NCBI GenBank assembly: GCA_016929465.1
Contig: JAFGIT010000409.1
Location: forward strand, 1-16,381
Length of the DNA: 16,381 bases
DNA from: JAFGIT01 sp016929465 [NCBI: Candidatus Coatesbacteria bacterium]
Lineage (GTDB): Bacteria; B130-G9
Reading direction: 5' to 3'
Position 1 is the stretch's first letter, and every line of letters begins with the position of its first letter. The translations under genes and the position numbers were made by a program. Below, piece after piece: positions 7,355-15,612 of the stretch. The notes under the pieces were generated by a model, which worked only from the letters and a program-made list of their open reading frames with translations, was not told the DNA's origin and searched no databases.

Positions 7355-9538
7355 CTATGCGCCGTTGCCCGACCCCTTGAACAGCCCCGATGCATACTGC
7401 GAGTCGCTGCCGTTGAACAGCCCCTCATTCCGATAGCGGTCACGAAGCTCGGCCTTCTTGCCAAGATTCCAGCTCGAGACCTTCGTGAAGTAGCCCGTTA
7501 TGCGTGTAATGCCGTCCACGCTCTTGCTGTGGCAATACGGGCATTCATCGGAAAGACCACGCGATGTCTTGTAGCAGCTGTTGCAGGTTGTGAATTCCGG
7601 CGAGAATGCTATCTGATCGTTGTCCGTGAACCTGAATACTTTGGTTACGAAGTTCGCGAGCGACTCCGGACTCGGGCGCTGCTCGCCCAGCCACAGATGC
7701 GTGATGGCGCCGGCCTCGATCAATGGATGGAACATTCCCTCGAGCCGCACCCGCTCGATCGGATTCTTGACTGCCCCTACATCGAAAAGGGTCGAGTTGG
7801 AGTAATAAAGGCCGCCGTTATTCGGATTGCCCTTCACCGTCTTCGCAGCCTGGCTGTGGAAGTGCTTCATGTCGAGCTTGGCGAATCGATACGCGGTGGA
7901 CTCCGCTGGTGTCTGCTCCAAAACGAACTTCATGTTGTGCTTTTTGCTCAGTCGGTCGGTCATTATTCTCATGTGAGCAATGACCTGAAGCCCGAACTTC
8001 AGCGCGCGTGTCGTCTCGTGCATGTGCTCGCCGATATGCGCATAGACCATGTCGTCGAGGCCGACCATTCCCATCAGGTACGATGCCTTATCGAGCCTGA
8101 GATAGTTCATGCCATCCTTCTTCATGGTAAGGAGGGCGAGCGGGCCAATATCACCGAGCGCGAGGAGCTTCTCAATGAACACTCGCTTCTGCATGTGCGC
8201 CTCCGCGGACAGCTTCATCAGCTCGGAGATGCGCTGGAATAAGACGGTGTCGTTGCCACCCGCCTCGTAGGCGATCCTTGGGAGATTCGTGGTAACATTT
8301 TGAAGGGCGGAGAATCGCATCCGCCAGGGCTGCCTTGCATCCTCGATGTCCTGCGATGTCAGTTTGAACGAAAGCCTGCAGCATTCGCTTATCTTCGCCG
8401 TCTCACCACGATCGAACACAAAGTAGGTGTTCCCCATCTTGCTCGCCACTTCGCAGATGTGGTGCAAGAATCCCTCGTACCCCTCTGTCCTGAAGAAATC
8501 CTCGGTGATGTGAACCAACGGCTTCGGGAAGAAGAAGGGACGACCGCAACCGTCACCATCCATATAAATGTCAAAAAGAGCCCACGCGAATCGCTGAGCA
8601 TCCTTTTCATAGTCCTTATACTTCTTGCCGGTATATTCACCGCCCGGGCCGATCGCATCGACCTCGCGGAAGTGCTTCGGGACCTCCCAATAGATGTTCA
8701 GGTCGGAGAAGATCGCCTGGCCCCCGCGAGCCACTGCCTGCTGCGAATATTCGAATATCAAAATCTGGGCGAGCTGACGCAGCTCACTCTCGGACATATC
8801 GACAATGTATGGGGCGAAGAACAGGTTCACGGCATCCCAGCCGATAGCCCCGGCGAAGTGGCCTTGAAGCGCCGCAGAGAACTTCAGCATGTGCGCGAGA
8901 AGCACCTCGGGATGCTTCGCAGGCTTCGCTATCGAGAGCGCATTCGGGAGAGTTAAGCCAAACTTCTTTACATACTCCAACGACTGCCCAGAGCAATACG
9001 GTCGATCGATGAATCCAAGGTCGTGAAGGTGGATGTCGCCCGAAAGATGAGCGTCCGCGACAGCCTGCGAGAAAACGGTCAAGAGCGCGTATTCCTTCTT
9101 GATGCTCTCCGCGAGCGTCAGGTTGGTCGCCTCGGGACCGTGCGGAACGTTCGCATTCTCTTTGTTCGGATGGAGAATCAACTCGTTCACATCATATAGC
9201 GGAACACCCAGTCGAGTGTGATACCGCCGGGCCTCTTCGAGACCATGCTCAATCAGCTTCGAGTTGACCATCTCGCGAACAAGCGGCGCTGTAACCACCT
9301 TGATCGAGGACCGCACAAGCTGCTCCTCGACCTCGCGGCCTATTTTCTCCGCCGTGTCAGCGTCGATATCCGTCTCTCTGATGAGAGCGTTCACGATGCG
9401 CTCACGACTCCATTTGACAACCTCCTCGCTCGAAGTTCGAACGAACATCGCTATATCGGTTGCCTCGCCCGTGTAAGATATTGGACTCAAATATGCACTC
9501 TCCACCCCGTAGGCATGCTCAGTTTCTATTCCGCTCAT
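7355..9538 (-). CDS. nrdD: Anaerobic (class III) ribonucleoside-triphosphate reductase
   Basis: This 727-residue protein reduces ribonucleotides to deoxyribonucleotides using a glycyl radical, so it supplies DNA precursors without oxygen. A short ATP-cone-type regulatory region lies at about residues 25-115 (RTSSEEVVKWSRERI...). The catalytic barrel includes GDIHLHDLG, PYCSGQ, a Cys386-Cys387 pair (ISECCRL) that probably supplies the thiyl radical, and LEQTPAEST. Near the C-terminus four cysteines bind structural zinc (Cys652, 655, 666, 669). The glycyl radical site is Gly682 in RITGYFTKVSSWN. The activating radical-SAM enzyme NrdG is not adjacent and must be encoded elsewhere. The start is ATG 9538, with GGGGAG 3 bases upstream. 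It is convergent with the ABC ATPase, with 92 bases between and no clear terminator. Confidence 0.95.
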   Translation of the reverse strand: MSGIETEHAYGVESAYLSPISYTGEATDIAMFVRTSSEEVVKWSRERIVNALIRETDIDADTAEKIGREVEEQLVRSSIKVVTAPLVREMVNSKLIEHGLEEARRYHTRLGVPLYDVNELILHPNKENANVPHGPEATNLTLAESIKKEYALLTVFSQAVADAHLSGDIHLHDLGFIDRPYCSGQSLEYVKKFGLTLPNALSIAKPAKHPEVLLAHMLKFSAALQGHFAGAIGWDAVNLFFAPYIVDMSESELRQLAQILIFEYSQQAVARGGQAIFSDLNIYWEVPKHFREVDAIGPGGEYTGKKYKDYEKDAQRFAWALFDIYMDGDGCGRPFFFPKPLVHITEDFFRTEGYEGFLHHICEVASKMGNTYFVFDRGETAKISECCRLSFKLTSQDIEDARQPWRMRFSALQNVTTNLPRIAYEAGGNDTVLFQRISELMKLSAEAHMQKRVFIEKLLALGDIGPLALLTMKKDGMNYLRLDKASYLMGMVGLDDMVYAHIGEHMHETTRALKFGLQVIAHMRIMTDRLSKKHNMKFVLEQTPAESTAYRFAKLDMKHFHSQAAKTVKGNPNNGGLYYSNSTLFDVGAVKNPIERVRLEGMFHPLIEAGAITHLWLGEQRPSPESLANFVTKVFRFTDNDQIAFSPEFTTCNSCYKTSRGLSDECPYCHSKSVDGITRITGYFTKVSSWNLGKKAELRDRYRNEGLFNGSDSQYASGLFKGSGNGA

Positions 9539-9652
9539 GTTCTCCCCTTATCATTAAACAGGCTCCTCAAGAACGCTCTTGGCCCCCGCCTCAAGTGCTC
9601 TGGACGCCCAAATTACAGCCCCTATTTGTCATTATTTTGTATGCTCATCCAT

Positions 9653-9680
9653 ATTACATACAACATATAGAATGTGTCAA
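9653..9680 (-). promoter_or_regulatory. Strong sigma70-type promoter of nrdD
   Basis: On the minus strand, a perfect TTGACA (9675-9680) is followed after 16 bases by TGTAAT (9653-9658, 5/6). An alternative -10 TAATAT at 18-base spacing overlaps it. Transcription would begin near 9646, so nrdD probably has its own promoter rather than depending on read-through from mfd. Confidence 0.55.
9660..9677 (-). promoter_or_regulatory. Imperfect palindrome inside the nrdD promoter (possible operator)
   Basis: Between the -35 and -10, the minus strand reads ACACATTCTATATGTTGT. Its outer arms (ACA / TGT) and AT-rich centre recall NrdR boxes (consensus near ACACWATATATWGTGT), but it is 2 bases longer and has mismatches. 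Its position would suit a repressor. The NrdR assignment is speculative. Confidence 0.25.
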
Positions 9681-9683
9681 GCG

Positions 9684-9712
9684 ATTTCTGCAAAATCCCG
9701 GATTGAAGAAAT
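9684..9712. repeat. Nested inverted repeat upstream of the nrdD promoter
   Basis: An outer stem ATTTCT (9684-9689) / AGAAAT (9707-9712) encloses an inner stem AATCC (9694-9698) / GGATT (9700-9704). It ends 4 bases upstream of the nrdD -35. It has no T-run, so it is more likely an operator or a read-through-limiting structure from mfd than a classic terminator. Confidence 0.3.
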
Positions 9713-9872
9713 TCTAATATTACAGGTGCCATCCAGCAAGCAGGAGGATGAGTTCTGGTGGAGATCTTCTTCGAGTAACCGGGGCGATCCCGGGTCAAAG
9801 AATACGACAGCACCGGGAAAATAATACTACGATCCGACCCAATATTTAGCTGAGGCGATGGGCACACCGACC

Positions 9873-12800
9873 TCACGCGGCCGACAGCAGCCTCCTCATC
9901 GAGAGCAGCATGAACCGCAACATCTCGAGGATCGTCTCCCCCTCGATGTAACGGGTGCGCACAATTGCTGCCCTTTCCGAGACTACCGAGATTGCTCGCT
10001 CATGCTGAACGAACATCAACGAGATGTCATCCGCCCTTAGGGCGCTGCCCTCCCTGAACTCGAAGTAGAGCGCAGCTCCCCTTCGACTAACCATAGCGAG
10101 GCCCACCTGCCTGGCGATCAATTTCAGGGCAGCAAGAATAAGGAGGTTCTCTACCTCCTCGGGCATCGGCCCGAATCGGTCCAGTATCTCCCTCCGCAGC
10201 TCATCGATTGCGGTCTCGTCCCTCGAGCTTATCAGCTTACGATACATGTAGAGCCTCTGGTCGGAATCCGCGATGTAGGCTTCGGGTATGAAGGCGTTTA
10301 TCGGGAGGTTGAAAGTGGGTTCCGCCGCCTTCTTCTCGGACGGTTCTCCCCTCATCTCATGGACGGCTTCCTTCAGCAGTTCGCAATACATGTGGAATCC
10401 GACGGTATTCATGTGCCCATGCTGTTCCTGCCCAAGGAGATTCCCCGAGCCACGAATCTGGAGGTCGTATGTCGCGATGCGGAAGCCGGACCCGAGCTCT
10501 GTTAGCTCGTTGATAACGGCGAGACGCTTCCGTGCGTCGGCGCTCAGCGTTTTGATGCCGGGTATCATGAGATACGCGTATGCCTGATGCTTGTATCGGC
10601 CGACCCGACCTCGGAGCTGATATAGCTGGGCGAGCCCGAACTTATCTGCCCGGTTTATGATGATCGTGTTGACGTAGGGGATATCGAGCCCCGACTCGAT
10701 TATGGTCGTGCATACGAGCACGTCATACTCATTGCGGACGAATCTCAGCATGACATCCTCGAGTTCTCCCTCGTCCATCTGCCCGTGCCCGATCGCAATC
10801 CTTGCTTCGGGCACAAGTCGCTTCACCATCTGCGCAACTGCATTGATGCTCTTCACCCGATTATGAACGAAATAGACCTGTCCGCCGCGGCCTATCTCGC
10901 GGATGATCGCCTCGCGGATTAGTTCCTTATCAAAGCGCACTATCCTGGTCTTGATCGCGAGCCTATCTTCGGGAGGCGTGTCGATTACGCTTATGTCGCG
11001 TAGGTCGGACAGCGCCATGTGAAGGGTCCTCGGAATGGGAGTGGCCGTCATGGTCAACACATCGACCTGCTTCTTTAGCTGCTTAATCTTCTCCTTGTGT
11101 CGGACCCCAAATCGATGCTCTTCGTCAATGATCAATAGCCCGAGATCAAAGAACTCGACGTCCTTTGAGAGCAGTCTGTGGGTTCCTATCACGACGTGAA
11201 CCGTTCCGTCCCTGAGCCCTTCGATGACATCCTTCTGCTCGGCCCTCGTCCGGAAACGTGAGAGCATCTCCACCTTGTATGGGAATTGAGAGAATCGCTT
11301 GCGAAATGTGTCGTAATGCTGCTGAGAAAGCACCGTCGTCGGAACGAGAACCGCGGCCTGCTTGCCGTTGTTCACAGCCTTGAAAGAGGCTCTGAGAGCG
11401 ACCTCCGTCTTGCCATAGCCAACATCGCCGCAGACGAGGCGGTCCATGGGCTTGGCGTTCTCCATGTCACGCTTCACATCCTCGATTGCAAGCAGCTGGT
11501 CTCGTGTCTCGTCATACTCGAACATCAGCTCGAATTGGTACTGCCAGGGCGTATCCGTGCTATAAATCAATCCCTGGATTGTGCTCCTGGCGGCGTATAG
11601 CTCCAGCAGTTCCTTTGCGATCTCCTGAGCGGCCTTCTTGACGCGCGTGACTGCCTTCGCCCAGGCGCTGCCTCCCATTTTGTCGAGCTTCGGCACGACA
11701 TCGCCGGACGCAACGTATTTCTGCACGCCTTTGAGGTCCTCGACGGGCACATAGAGAATGTCGCTGCCCTGATACTGCACAGTCATATAGTCGATCGGAC
11801 GACCGTCCACGACCATCGTCGAAAGGCCCACATATTTCCCGATCCCATAGTCCACATGGACCACGTAGTCCCCGGCCGCAAGGCTGGAGAAATCGAGCAT
11901 GTGGTCTCCTGCACCCTTCGCCCGGCTCTTGCGGGATGCTATCTTGGAGCCGATCAGTTCCTCTTCGGACACGACTGTCATGCCGAGTTCCGGAAATCTG
12001 AAGCCCTGAGATAGTCTCCCGACGAAGAGCTGAGCTCTCTCATCGCGATATATGTCGGCAAGGCAGAGCTCTCCGAACGGGCCGTCGGAATCCTCATCAA
12101 CCGATGGGCCGAGGTCATCCGAGAGCATGATTCGCCTCATCCGCCTCGCCTGCTCTGCAGTGTGACAGACGATGTGGACCGCATCCGTCCTCGAATCGGC
12201 GCGCCTGTCGAACAGAGAAAGGAGCATCAGGACAACGTCGCTCCCTGCCGGCCTGACTGGCGACGTCTCGAAAGAGAAGCGGTCGAATGATTCCGCGAGG
12301 TGACGGTCCGGAGCCGGCCCCCCAATAGCGCTCTCATTCACGAAATACAGCTTATTCCTCGGCTTCAGGGAATCCGCAAGCTCGCCTTCGCTAACGAAGC
12401 CAGATAGCATCTCCTCACAGAAGAACAGCGCTGTCCCGTTCGCAGCCTCTGCCGACCGTTTAACCTCCCGCGCGAACTTCGAGATGGTCTCATCAATAGG
12501 ACTGCTGGTCGCCATCACCGTGAAATAGCTATCGTCGAAGAAATCGAGCGGCGACGGTGCTTTTTCATATATGAGCGGGAGGTAATTCTCCATTCCGCCG
12601 AAATGACTCATCTGCTCCATTTTCTGGATGACATTCTGATAGTTCAGATATTGGTCCGAATGGGGCTTGATTGAAAGCAGCTTGGCGACCGCGTCTCTGG
12701 CTACCTGCTCCGTCAATATTACTTCGCTGGCAGGCGGAATCAGGGCCGACTGTACTTTCTCGATAGACCTCTGAGTGCTGGGATCGAAGCGGCGAATCGA

Positions 12801-13481
12801 CTCAATCGTGTCATCGAGCATCTCGAATCTGACGCCAAGCTCAGCATTGGGAGGAAATACATCGAGAATCCCTCCGCGAACCGCAAATGAACCGGGCAGC
12901 TCCACGACATACTCTCGCGCATATCCGGTCTCCAGGAGCCTGGTGACTACAGTGTCGATATCGAGCTTATCGAATACTGCAAAATTCATGACGTAATCAC
13001 GGATGAGCTCCCTCGGAGCCGTGCGGATCAGAAGAGCTTCAACCGGCGCCACGACGATTCTCGCCTTGTCCGTCAGTGCGGCGTGAAGTGTAAGATGACG
13101 TGCCGCCATCTCATTGTGAGGCGGCGAGAACATCTCGAATGGCTGAGTGGACCTTGATGGGAGCAGGAATATGTCATCGCGTCTATCCGCCTGTGAGCCG
13201 TCGGAGATCAAAAAGGCGCCCTCTTCATCCGCATAGGCGTTCCGCTGTACATTCAGGAAGAAGGAAAGGTCGGATGCCGTCGCCCTCGCCCGACGCATAT
13301 CATCGACGAGTACCAGGAAGCGTCTCGAGGAGAGATGCGCAAGCTGGGAGATTATTAGAGATGCGGAAGCACCATAAAGGCCCTCTATGACAGCCGACTT
13401 CCCGCCCTGATTGACGAGCTTCACGAGAGACTGGAGTTTGTCCTGGCTCGAGAGAAGCCTGATCCTATCCCTCAGGTTCAT
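9873..13481 (-). CDS. mfd: Transcription-repair coupling factor Mfd
   Basis: This protein of about 1202 residues removes RNA polymerase stalled at DNA lesions and recruits UvrA for nucleotide excision repair. Its architecture is complete. An N-terminal UvrB-like region contains FEMFSPPHNE and the GGILDVFPP motif. The RNA-polymerase-interaction domain has GDYVVHVDYGIGKYVGL and DILYVPVEDL near residues 535-590. The RecG-like translocase core has Walker A GDVGYGKTE (about 685-693), DEEH box (about 786-789), GTHRLL, TATPIPRTL, and the later TTIIESGLDIP and QLRGRVGR motifs. A D7 domain closes the protein. Length is slightly above the roughly 1150 of E. coli Mfd. The start is placed at ATG 13481 (MNLRDRIR); an in-frame GTG at 13502 would add seven residues. 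Either start overlaps the end of the upstream gene, so translation is probably coupled. Confidence 0.95.
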   Translation of the reverse strand: MNLRDRIRLLSSQDKLQSLVKLVNQGGKSAVIEGLYGASASLIISQLAHLSSRRFLVLVDDMRRARATASDLSFFLNVQRNAYADEEGAFLISDGSQADRRDDIFLLPSRSTQPFEMFSPPHNEMAARHLTLHAALTDKARIVVAPVEALLIRTAPRELIRDYVMNFAVFDKLDIDTVVTRLLETGYAREYVVELPGSFAVRGGILDVFPPNAELGVRFEMLDDTIESIRRFDPSTQRSIEKVQSALIPPASEVILTEQVARDAVAKLLSIKPHSDQYLNYQNVIQKMEQMSHFGGMENYLPLIYEKAPSPLDFFDDSYFTVMATSSPIDETISKFAREVKRSAEAANGTALFFCEEMLSGFVSEGELADSLKPRNKLYFVNESAIGGPAPDRHLAESFDRFSFETSPVRPAGSDVVLMLLSLFDRRADSRTDAVHIVCHTAEQARRMRRIMLSDDLGPSVDEDSDGPFGELCLADIYRDERAQLFVGRLSQGFRFPELGMTVVSEEELIGSKIASRKSRAKGAGDHMLDFSSLAAGDYVVHVDYGIGKYVGLSTMVVDGRPIDYMTVQYQGSDILYVPVEDLKGVQKYVASGDVVPKLDKMGGSAWAKAVTRVKKAAQEIAKELLELYAARSTIQGLIYSTDTPWQYQFELMFEYDETRDQLLAIEDVKRDMENAKPMDRLVCGDVGYGKTEVALRASFKAVNNGKQAAVLVPTTVLSQQHYDTFRKRFSQFPYKVEMLSRFRTRAEQKDVIEGLRDGTVHVVIGTHRLLSKDVEFFDLGLLIIDEEHRFGVRHKEKIKQLKKQVDVLTMTATPIPRTLHMALSDLRDISVIDTPPEDRLAIKTRIVRFDKELIREAIIREIGRGGQVYFVHNRVKSINAVAQMVKRLVPEARIAIGHGQMDEGELEDVMLRFVRNEYDVLVCTTIIESGLDIPYVNTIIINRADKFGLAQLYQLRGRVGRYKHQAYAYLMIPGIKTLSADARKRLAVINELTELGSGFRIATYDLQIRGSGNLLGQEQHGHMNTVGFHMYCELLKEAVHEMRGEPSEKKAAEPTFNLPINAFIPEAYIADSDQRLYMYRKLISSRDETAIDELRREILDRFGPMPEEVENLLILAALKLIARQVGLAMVSRRGAALYFEFREGSALRADDISLMFVQHERAISVVSERAAIVRTRYIEGETILEMLRFMLLSMRRLLSAA

Positions 13482-15366
13482 CGCCACCGCGGGATTCCCC
13501 ACCCTTCAGGAGGGAATCATAGAGCTTGCTCGCGTCCTTGAAGGAGTAATCTATGTCAAGAACCTGCTCGAGGCATTCCTTCGCCTTCTCAATCCTATCG
13601 CCCCTGATAGATGCCAAGGCAAGCAAGTAATACATCTCCTTCGCCTCTCGCGAACGTGGCCTCACTAATTTGATGGCCGGCTCGAATATGCCACGCACAC
13701 GCTCGTATTGCCCCTCATTGATGAGTCGCTCTCCCAATAGGCGGTATGCATCGAGAAAATCGGGATGACTTGGCTCCACACGCTCCAGCATTGCCATAGC
13801 CCTCTCGTTCTCCCCGAGACCCAGCAGGTCTCGGGCTGCATCGAAGAACTCTCCCAATTCGGCCCTCATCTCGGCTGCTCGGACTTTGTTCCCCATCCGA
13901 CGATACATTTCCAGTGCAGCCTTCTTGTCGTTCAAGCTCAGGAATATATCGGCAGCCTTCTGGAAATTCTCTGCCCGTGCGTAGAGGTCCGCGGCGGCCT
14001 CCAGATCGCCTCTCTCCTCGTATAGGGCAGCCGCTCGTTCGTGCTTGCCCTTCCTTTCGAAAACGGATGCGGCCTCAATGGTCCTGCCGGCTTTCAGCAG
14101 AGCCTCTGCGGCAGCGTCAGGATCACCCGTTCTCTCCATAGCCTTGGCGAACAGCTCTGGGCTTATCTTCGTGACATCTACCTTTGCCAACGCCTCTCTG
14201 AGAAGGTCATCCTCATCGCATCGCACGAGAACATTGACGGCCTCGATATATTTATCAGCTTTGAGGAACATCTTGCCGGCGGCCAGGAACTCCGAGAATT
14301 CCGAGAAGATGTACGCCGCTTTCTGGAGCTCCCCGCAGCCAGCATAGAGCCTCGCGCTTTTGAGCGCATATTTGCGAACATACTCGAAGGCGTTCTGGTC
14401 TTTGACGGCCCCGAAATGATCTGCCTTTTCTTCCTGATAGAAGCGCTCGTATAACTTAGCGGCTTTGAGCTTCTCTCCGACCTTCTCGTAATAGGCCGCA
14501 GCGCCGTGGATGTGGCCGCCCTTCTCATTCATGCCGGCTGCAGCGACATAGTCACCCGCCTTTGCATACATATCGGCGGCGAGAAGATACTTGCCCTGGG
14601 TCTCGTATTCGTGCGCTTGAAGCGAGAAAAGCTGCTTGGTCCTACCGGGAGAGCGAAGCGTGACCTGTAGCTCAGAGGCCTTCTTGAATTCCCTTGCTCT
14701 TTCATAGAGATCTGCTGCACGACGCAGGTCAAGCCTCTCTTCAGGCTCTTGCTCCTTGCCTCCCCTACCAACGATGAGCATCTGACGCATCTCATCGGCG
14801 CCCTCGAAGAGCTGAGCAGCATCGAGAATCGCACCCTTCCGTTCGTGCTTCTTAGCCATCGAGACGAGCTTTCTCACTTGAGACATGCTAGGCTTTGCGA
14901 CCCCAGTTGTCCGCTGGAGCCTACGGATAGGCTTCACAACCGGCTTCACAAAAACATTGAAGAAAAATTTGAGGCCGAATATCGCCAAAATCAATGCGGG
15001 AATAGCGATGATGACAAACAAGAAGTATTTCGTCTTCTCCTCGGTCTCCTTCATGCGGTCGCAAACGGCATCGGGAGACATCGGACGATAGTCCTCGTCA
15101 CCGTGGCCCTTGCCCCTGACATTCTCGAGCATATGCCGCGCTTTCTGATGGGCTTTGCTATCCCCGGTTGCCCTCACTTTCCGTTCACTCGCACCGTCCG
15201 TAGCCGCTCGCGACCTGCTCTCCTCCCGCCGGACGGCCTCCTTGAACTTCTCTGATTGCCCATGAGTGGTGACCGGCATCGCGCAGATCGAGACGAGAAT
15301 CAGCGCATTAAATAAGAATAGTGCACCGAAGCGCAAAGCGCCAGACTTAGCGCAAATGTTTCCCAT
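13465..15366 (-). CDS. Membrane-anchored protein with cytoplasmic 13-residue helical repeats
   Basis: This 633-residue protein starts with a signal-peptide-like segment (basic start, hydrophobic core about 12-30, possible cleavage after THG at 36). A charged region of about 75 residues follows, then one clear membrane segment at about 114-138. By topology rules the remaining roughly 490 residues face the cytoplasm. They form an alpha-helical repeat array built on units such as AADLYARAENFQK. Repeat searches would probably label it TPR-like, but the period is 13, not 34. The start is ATG 15366, with GGGA 6 bases upstream. A longer frame opens at TTG 15480, but that codon is the first half of a perfect -35 hexamer. 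The 3' end overlaps mfd by 17 bases or more. A scaffold role near the membrane is plausible; a functional link to Mfd is only suggested by coupling. Confidence 0.75.
   Translation of the reverse strand: MGNICAKSGALRFGALFLFNALILVSICAMPVTTHGQSEKFKEAVRREESRSRAATDGASERKVRATGDSKAHQKARHMLENVRGKGHGDEDYRPMSPDAVCDRMKETEEKTKYFLFVIIAIPALILAIFGLKFFFNVFVKPVVKPIRRLQRTTGVAKPSMSQVRKLVSMAKKHERKGAILDAAQLFEGADEMRQMLIVGRGGKEQEPEERLDLRRAADLYERAREFKKASELQVTLRSPGRTKQLFSLQAHEYETQGKYLLAADMYAKAGDYVAAAGMNEKGGHIHGAAAYYEKVGEKLKAAKLYERFYQEEKADHFGAVKDQNAFEYVRKYALKSARLYAGCGELQKAAYIFSEFSEFLAAGKMFLKADKYIEAVNVLVRCDEDDLLREALAKVDVTKISPELFAKAMERTGDPDAAAEALLKAGRTIEAASVFERKGKHERAAALYEERGDLEAAADLYARAENFQKAADIFLSLNDKKAALEMYRRMGNKVRAAEMRAELGEFFDAARDLLGLGENERAMAMLERVEPSHPDFLDAYRLLGERLINEGQYERVRGIFEPAIKLVRPRSREAKEMYYLLALASIRGDRIEKAKECLEQVLDIDYSFKDASKLYDSLLKGGESRGGDEPEG
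13762..14619 (-). repeat. Protein-level array of 13-residue repeats (39-bp period)
   Basis: Ten uninterrupted units of exactly 13 residues cover 13762-14151 (residues 406-535), for example AASVFERKGKHER, AAALYEERGDLEA and AADLYARAENFQK. Four more cover 14203-14358 and five cover 14425-14619, with a 22-residue break between these last two blocks. The shared pattern is A-A-x-hydrophobic-aromatic-E-x-x-G-x-x-x-x: a short helix then a Gly turn. The DNA itself is not repeated, so the array is old and kept at protein level. Confidence 0.75.
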
Positions 15367-15453
15367 CGCAATTCCCGGTCCGAGACTACTCGGCGCCACA
15401 ATACGCCCCCAAAAAAACTCCAACCTCGATATATGAATTGTTCGCCGCAAATC

Positions 15454-15480
15454 ATTATAACCTATCATCTCGTCTGTCAA
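15454..15480 (-). promoter_or_regulatory. Perfect-hexamer promoter of the repeat-protein/mfd operon
   Basis: On the minus strand, TTGACA (15475-15480) and TATAAT (15454-15459) both match consensus perfectly, separated by 15 bases (shorter than the ideal 17). Transcription would start near 15447, leaving a leader of about 80 bases before ATG 15366. It also shows that the TTG-started longer reading frame is not the gene start. Confidence 0.55.
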
Positions 15481-15523
15481 AGGTCATTCGATAATCGCGC
15501 GCGCCAAACAAAAGACACCTCCA

Positions 15524-15546
15524 ATCACGGTGATTCATACGTGAAT
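15524..15546. promoter_or_regulatory. Two overlapping palindromes between divergent genes (possible operator)
   Basis: ATCACGGTGAT (15524-15534, perfect arms around one G) overlaps ATTCATACGTGAAT (15533-15546, 5-bp arms around TACG). They lie about 45 bp upstream of the -35 for the minus-strand operon and about 70 bp upstream of the beta-helix gene, suitable for a shared regulator. No known binding consensus is assigned. Confidence 0.25.
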
Positions 15547-15600
15547 TCTCACGCGACTCATCCTATTATGGGGGTCGATAATTGCTTGGCACGAAACTCA

Positions 15601-15606
15601 AGGAGG
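15601..15606 (+). promoter_or_regulatory. Strong ribosome-binding site of the beta-helix gene
   Basis: A full-consensus AGGAGG lies 6 bases before ATG 15613. It is the best Shine-Dalgarno in the window and fixes this start. A weak -10-like TATTAT at 15564-15569 has only a poor -35 partner. Confidence 0.7.
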
Positions 15607-15612
15607 TAAAGA

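Larger units (their letters stand above)
9539..9872. other. 334-bp intergenic region between mfd and nrdD
   Basis: I find no convincing gene here; the open frames have no ribosome-binding site or family signature. It holds the nrdD promoter (9653-9680), an operator-like palindrome inside it, and a nested inverted repeat just upstream (9684-9712). The leader between promoter and nrdD is about 108 bases and contains a small stem (CAAGA / TCTTG) and two copies of CTTGAGG. It is somewhat AT-richer than its neighbours around 9620-9720. Confidence 0.6.

Noticed and set aside
7289-8956. Long plus-strand open frames (317 and 218 codons) opposite nrdD
   Set aside because: They lie antisense to a gene with complete family motifs, and their translations are Leu/Arg/His-rich shadows without any recognisable domain or ribosome-binding site.
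9660-9677. A true NrdR box upstream of nrdD
   Set aside because: The palindrome is 18 rather than 16 bases with several mismatches, and I found no second correctly spaced box, so it is kept only as a possible operator.
9622-9876. 84-codon minus-strand frame between mfd and nrdD
   Set aside because: It overlaps the nrdD promoter and the end of mfd, has no ribosome-binding site, and its translation has no family features.
15367-15480. 38-residue N-terminal extension of the repeat protein from TTG 15480
   Set aside because: The region holds perfect -35 and -10 hexamers, while ATG 15366 has a ribosome-binding site and begins a proper signal peptide.
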